DNA of 64,000 nt from NCBI GenBank assembly GCA_964610315.1, contig CAZSVM010000005.1, forward strand, positions 1 to 64,000, in the 5' to 3' direction. The translations under genes and the position numbers were made by a program. Origin of the DNA: JAQVEM01 sp964610315. Its GTDB lineage: Bacteria; Actinomycetota; Humimicrobiia; Humimicrobiales; Humimicrobiaceae. Of this stretch, positions 63,916 through 64,000 are shown piece after piece; positions within the stretch are counted from its first letter, which is position 1, and the number at the start of each line of letters is the position of its first letter. The notes below the pieces were generated by a model. The model saw only the letters and a program-made list of their open reading frames with translations. It was not told the DNA's origin and ran no database searches.

Positions 63916-64000
63916 ATGACTGAGATCAATGAACTACTGCAAAGTGCGGATTTTAAAAAAGAAAAACATGTCCCGGTAATAGATGCTCCGGATGTGGCCC
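63916..64000 (+). CDS. Superoxide reductase (neelaredoxin-type), N-terminus
   Basis: The window ends inside this gene. The 28 visible residues include LLQSADFKKEKHVPVIDAP, the start of class II superoxide reductases, where the His after Lys-Glu-Lys is an iron ligand. AAAGGAAG lies before the ATG. It would be the third oxygen-defence gene in this end of the window. Confidence 0.8.
   Translation, partial: MTEINELLQSADFKKEKHVPVIDAPDVA

Overview
The window is one contig segment of a low-GC, AT-rich bacterial chromosome. The backbone order phoH-pgpH(yqfF)-ybeY ... era-deoC-recO-glyQ-glyS-ppdK-dnaG-rpoD is the classic Gram-positive housekeeping cluster. Desulfoferrodoxin, a flavodiiron protein, a neelaredoxin-type superoxide reductase, pyruvate phosphate dikinase, a thioferritin-like Dps-like protein and a short MetE-like (MesA-type) enzyme point to an anaerobe. 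A Clostridia-like Bacillota or a deep anaerobic actinobacterial lineage would both fit; the sequence alone does not decide between them.

Layout. 1-4.4 kb: HIT protein, PhoH, c-di-AMP phosphodiesterase PgpH, YbeY. 4.4-7.7 kb: three secreted lipoproteins, one a zinc metallopeptidase. 7.8-19.8 kb: acetyltransferase, era, deoC, recO, glyQS, ppdK, dnaG, rpoD, ending in an intact tRNA-Asn(GTT). 19.9-34.7 kb: an accessory island (below). 34.8-47.2 kb: frameshifted purA, DinB-like protein, aldo/keto reductase, sugar dehydrogenase-like lipoprotein, MesA-like enzyme, flavodoxin, orphan ParA, DegV, SIMPL protein, thioferritin, cytochrome b5-like protein, ZIP transporter. 47.5-56.9 kb: orphan ABC ATPase, HTH coiled-coil protein, PAS-GGDEF-HD-GYP protein, znuABC and a three-domain acyl-activating/ACP/acyltransferase fusion. 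57-64 kb: oxygen-defence genes, a DUF4214-LCP cell-wall protein, MATE exporter, lipoprotein hydrolase, receiver-domain protein and the start of a superoxide reductase.

The most interesting region is 19,864-34,514. It begins at the intact tRNA-Asn. It contains nine direct, same-strand, about 29-bp degenerate copies of the tRNA T-arm/acceptor 3' half, all ending in GGGGAGCCA or a close variant, plus one full-length but damaged tRNA-Asn copy. These marks cut the island into cassettes of one to three genes: an ABC exporter; a winged-helix/nucleotidyltransferase pair; an RRM protein with a second rpoD and the tRNA-Asn copy; a radical-SAM pair; a flavodoxin-fold fragment with a membrane protein and an epimerase; a GH99-like protein; a RelE-type toxin remnant with antitoxin; and a methyltransferase. 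A transposase fragment lies just outside the last mark. No integrase is present. I read this as repeated tRNA-targeted integration leaving an accretion array of cargo cassettes, possibly mobilised in trans.

All functional assignments rest on motifs and domain architecture read by eye. No database search or alignment was run.
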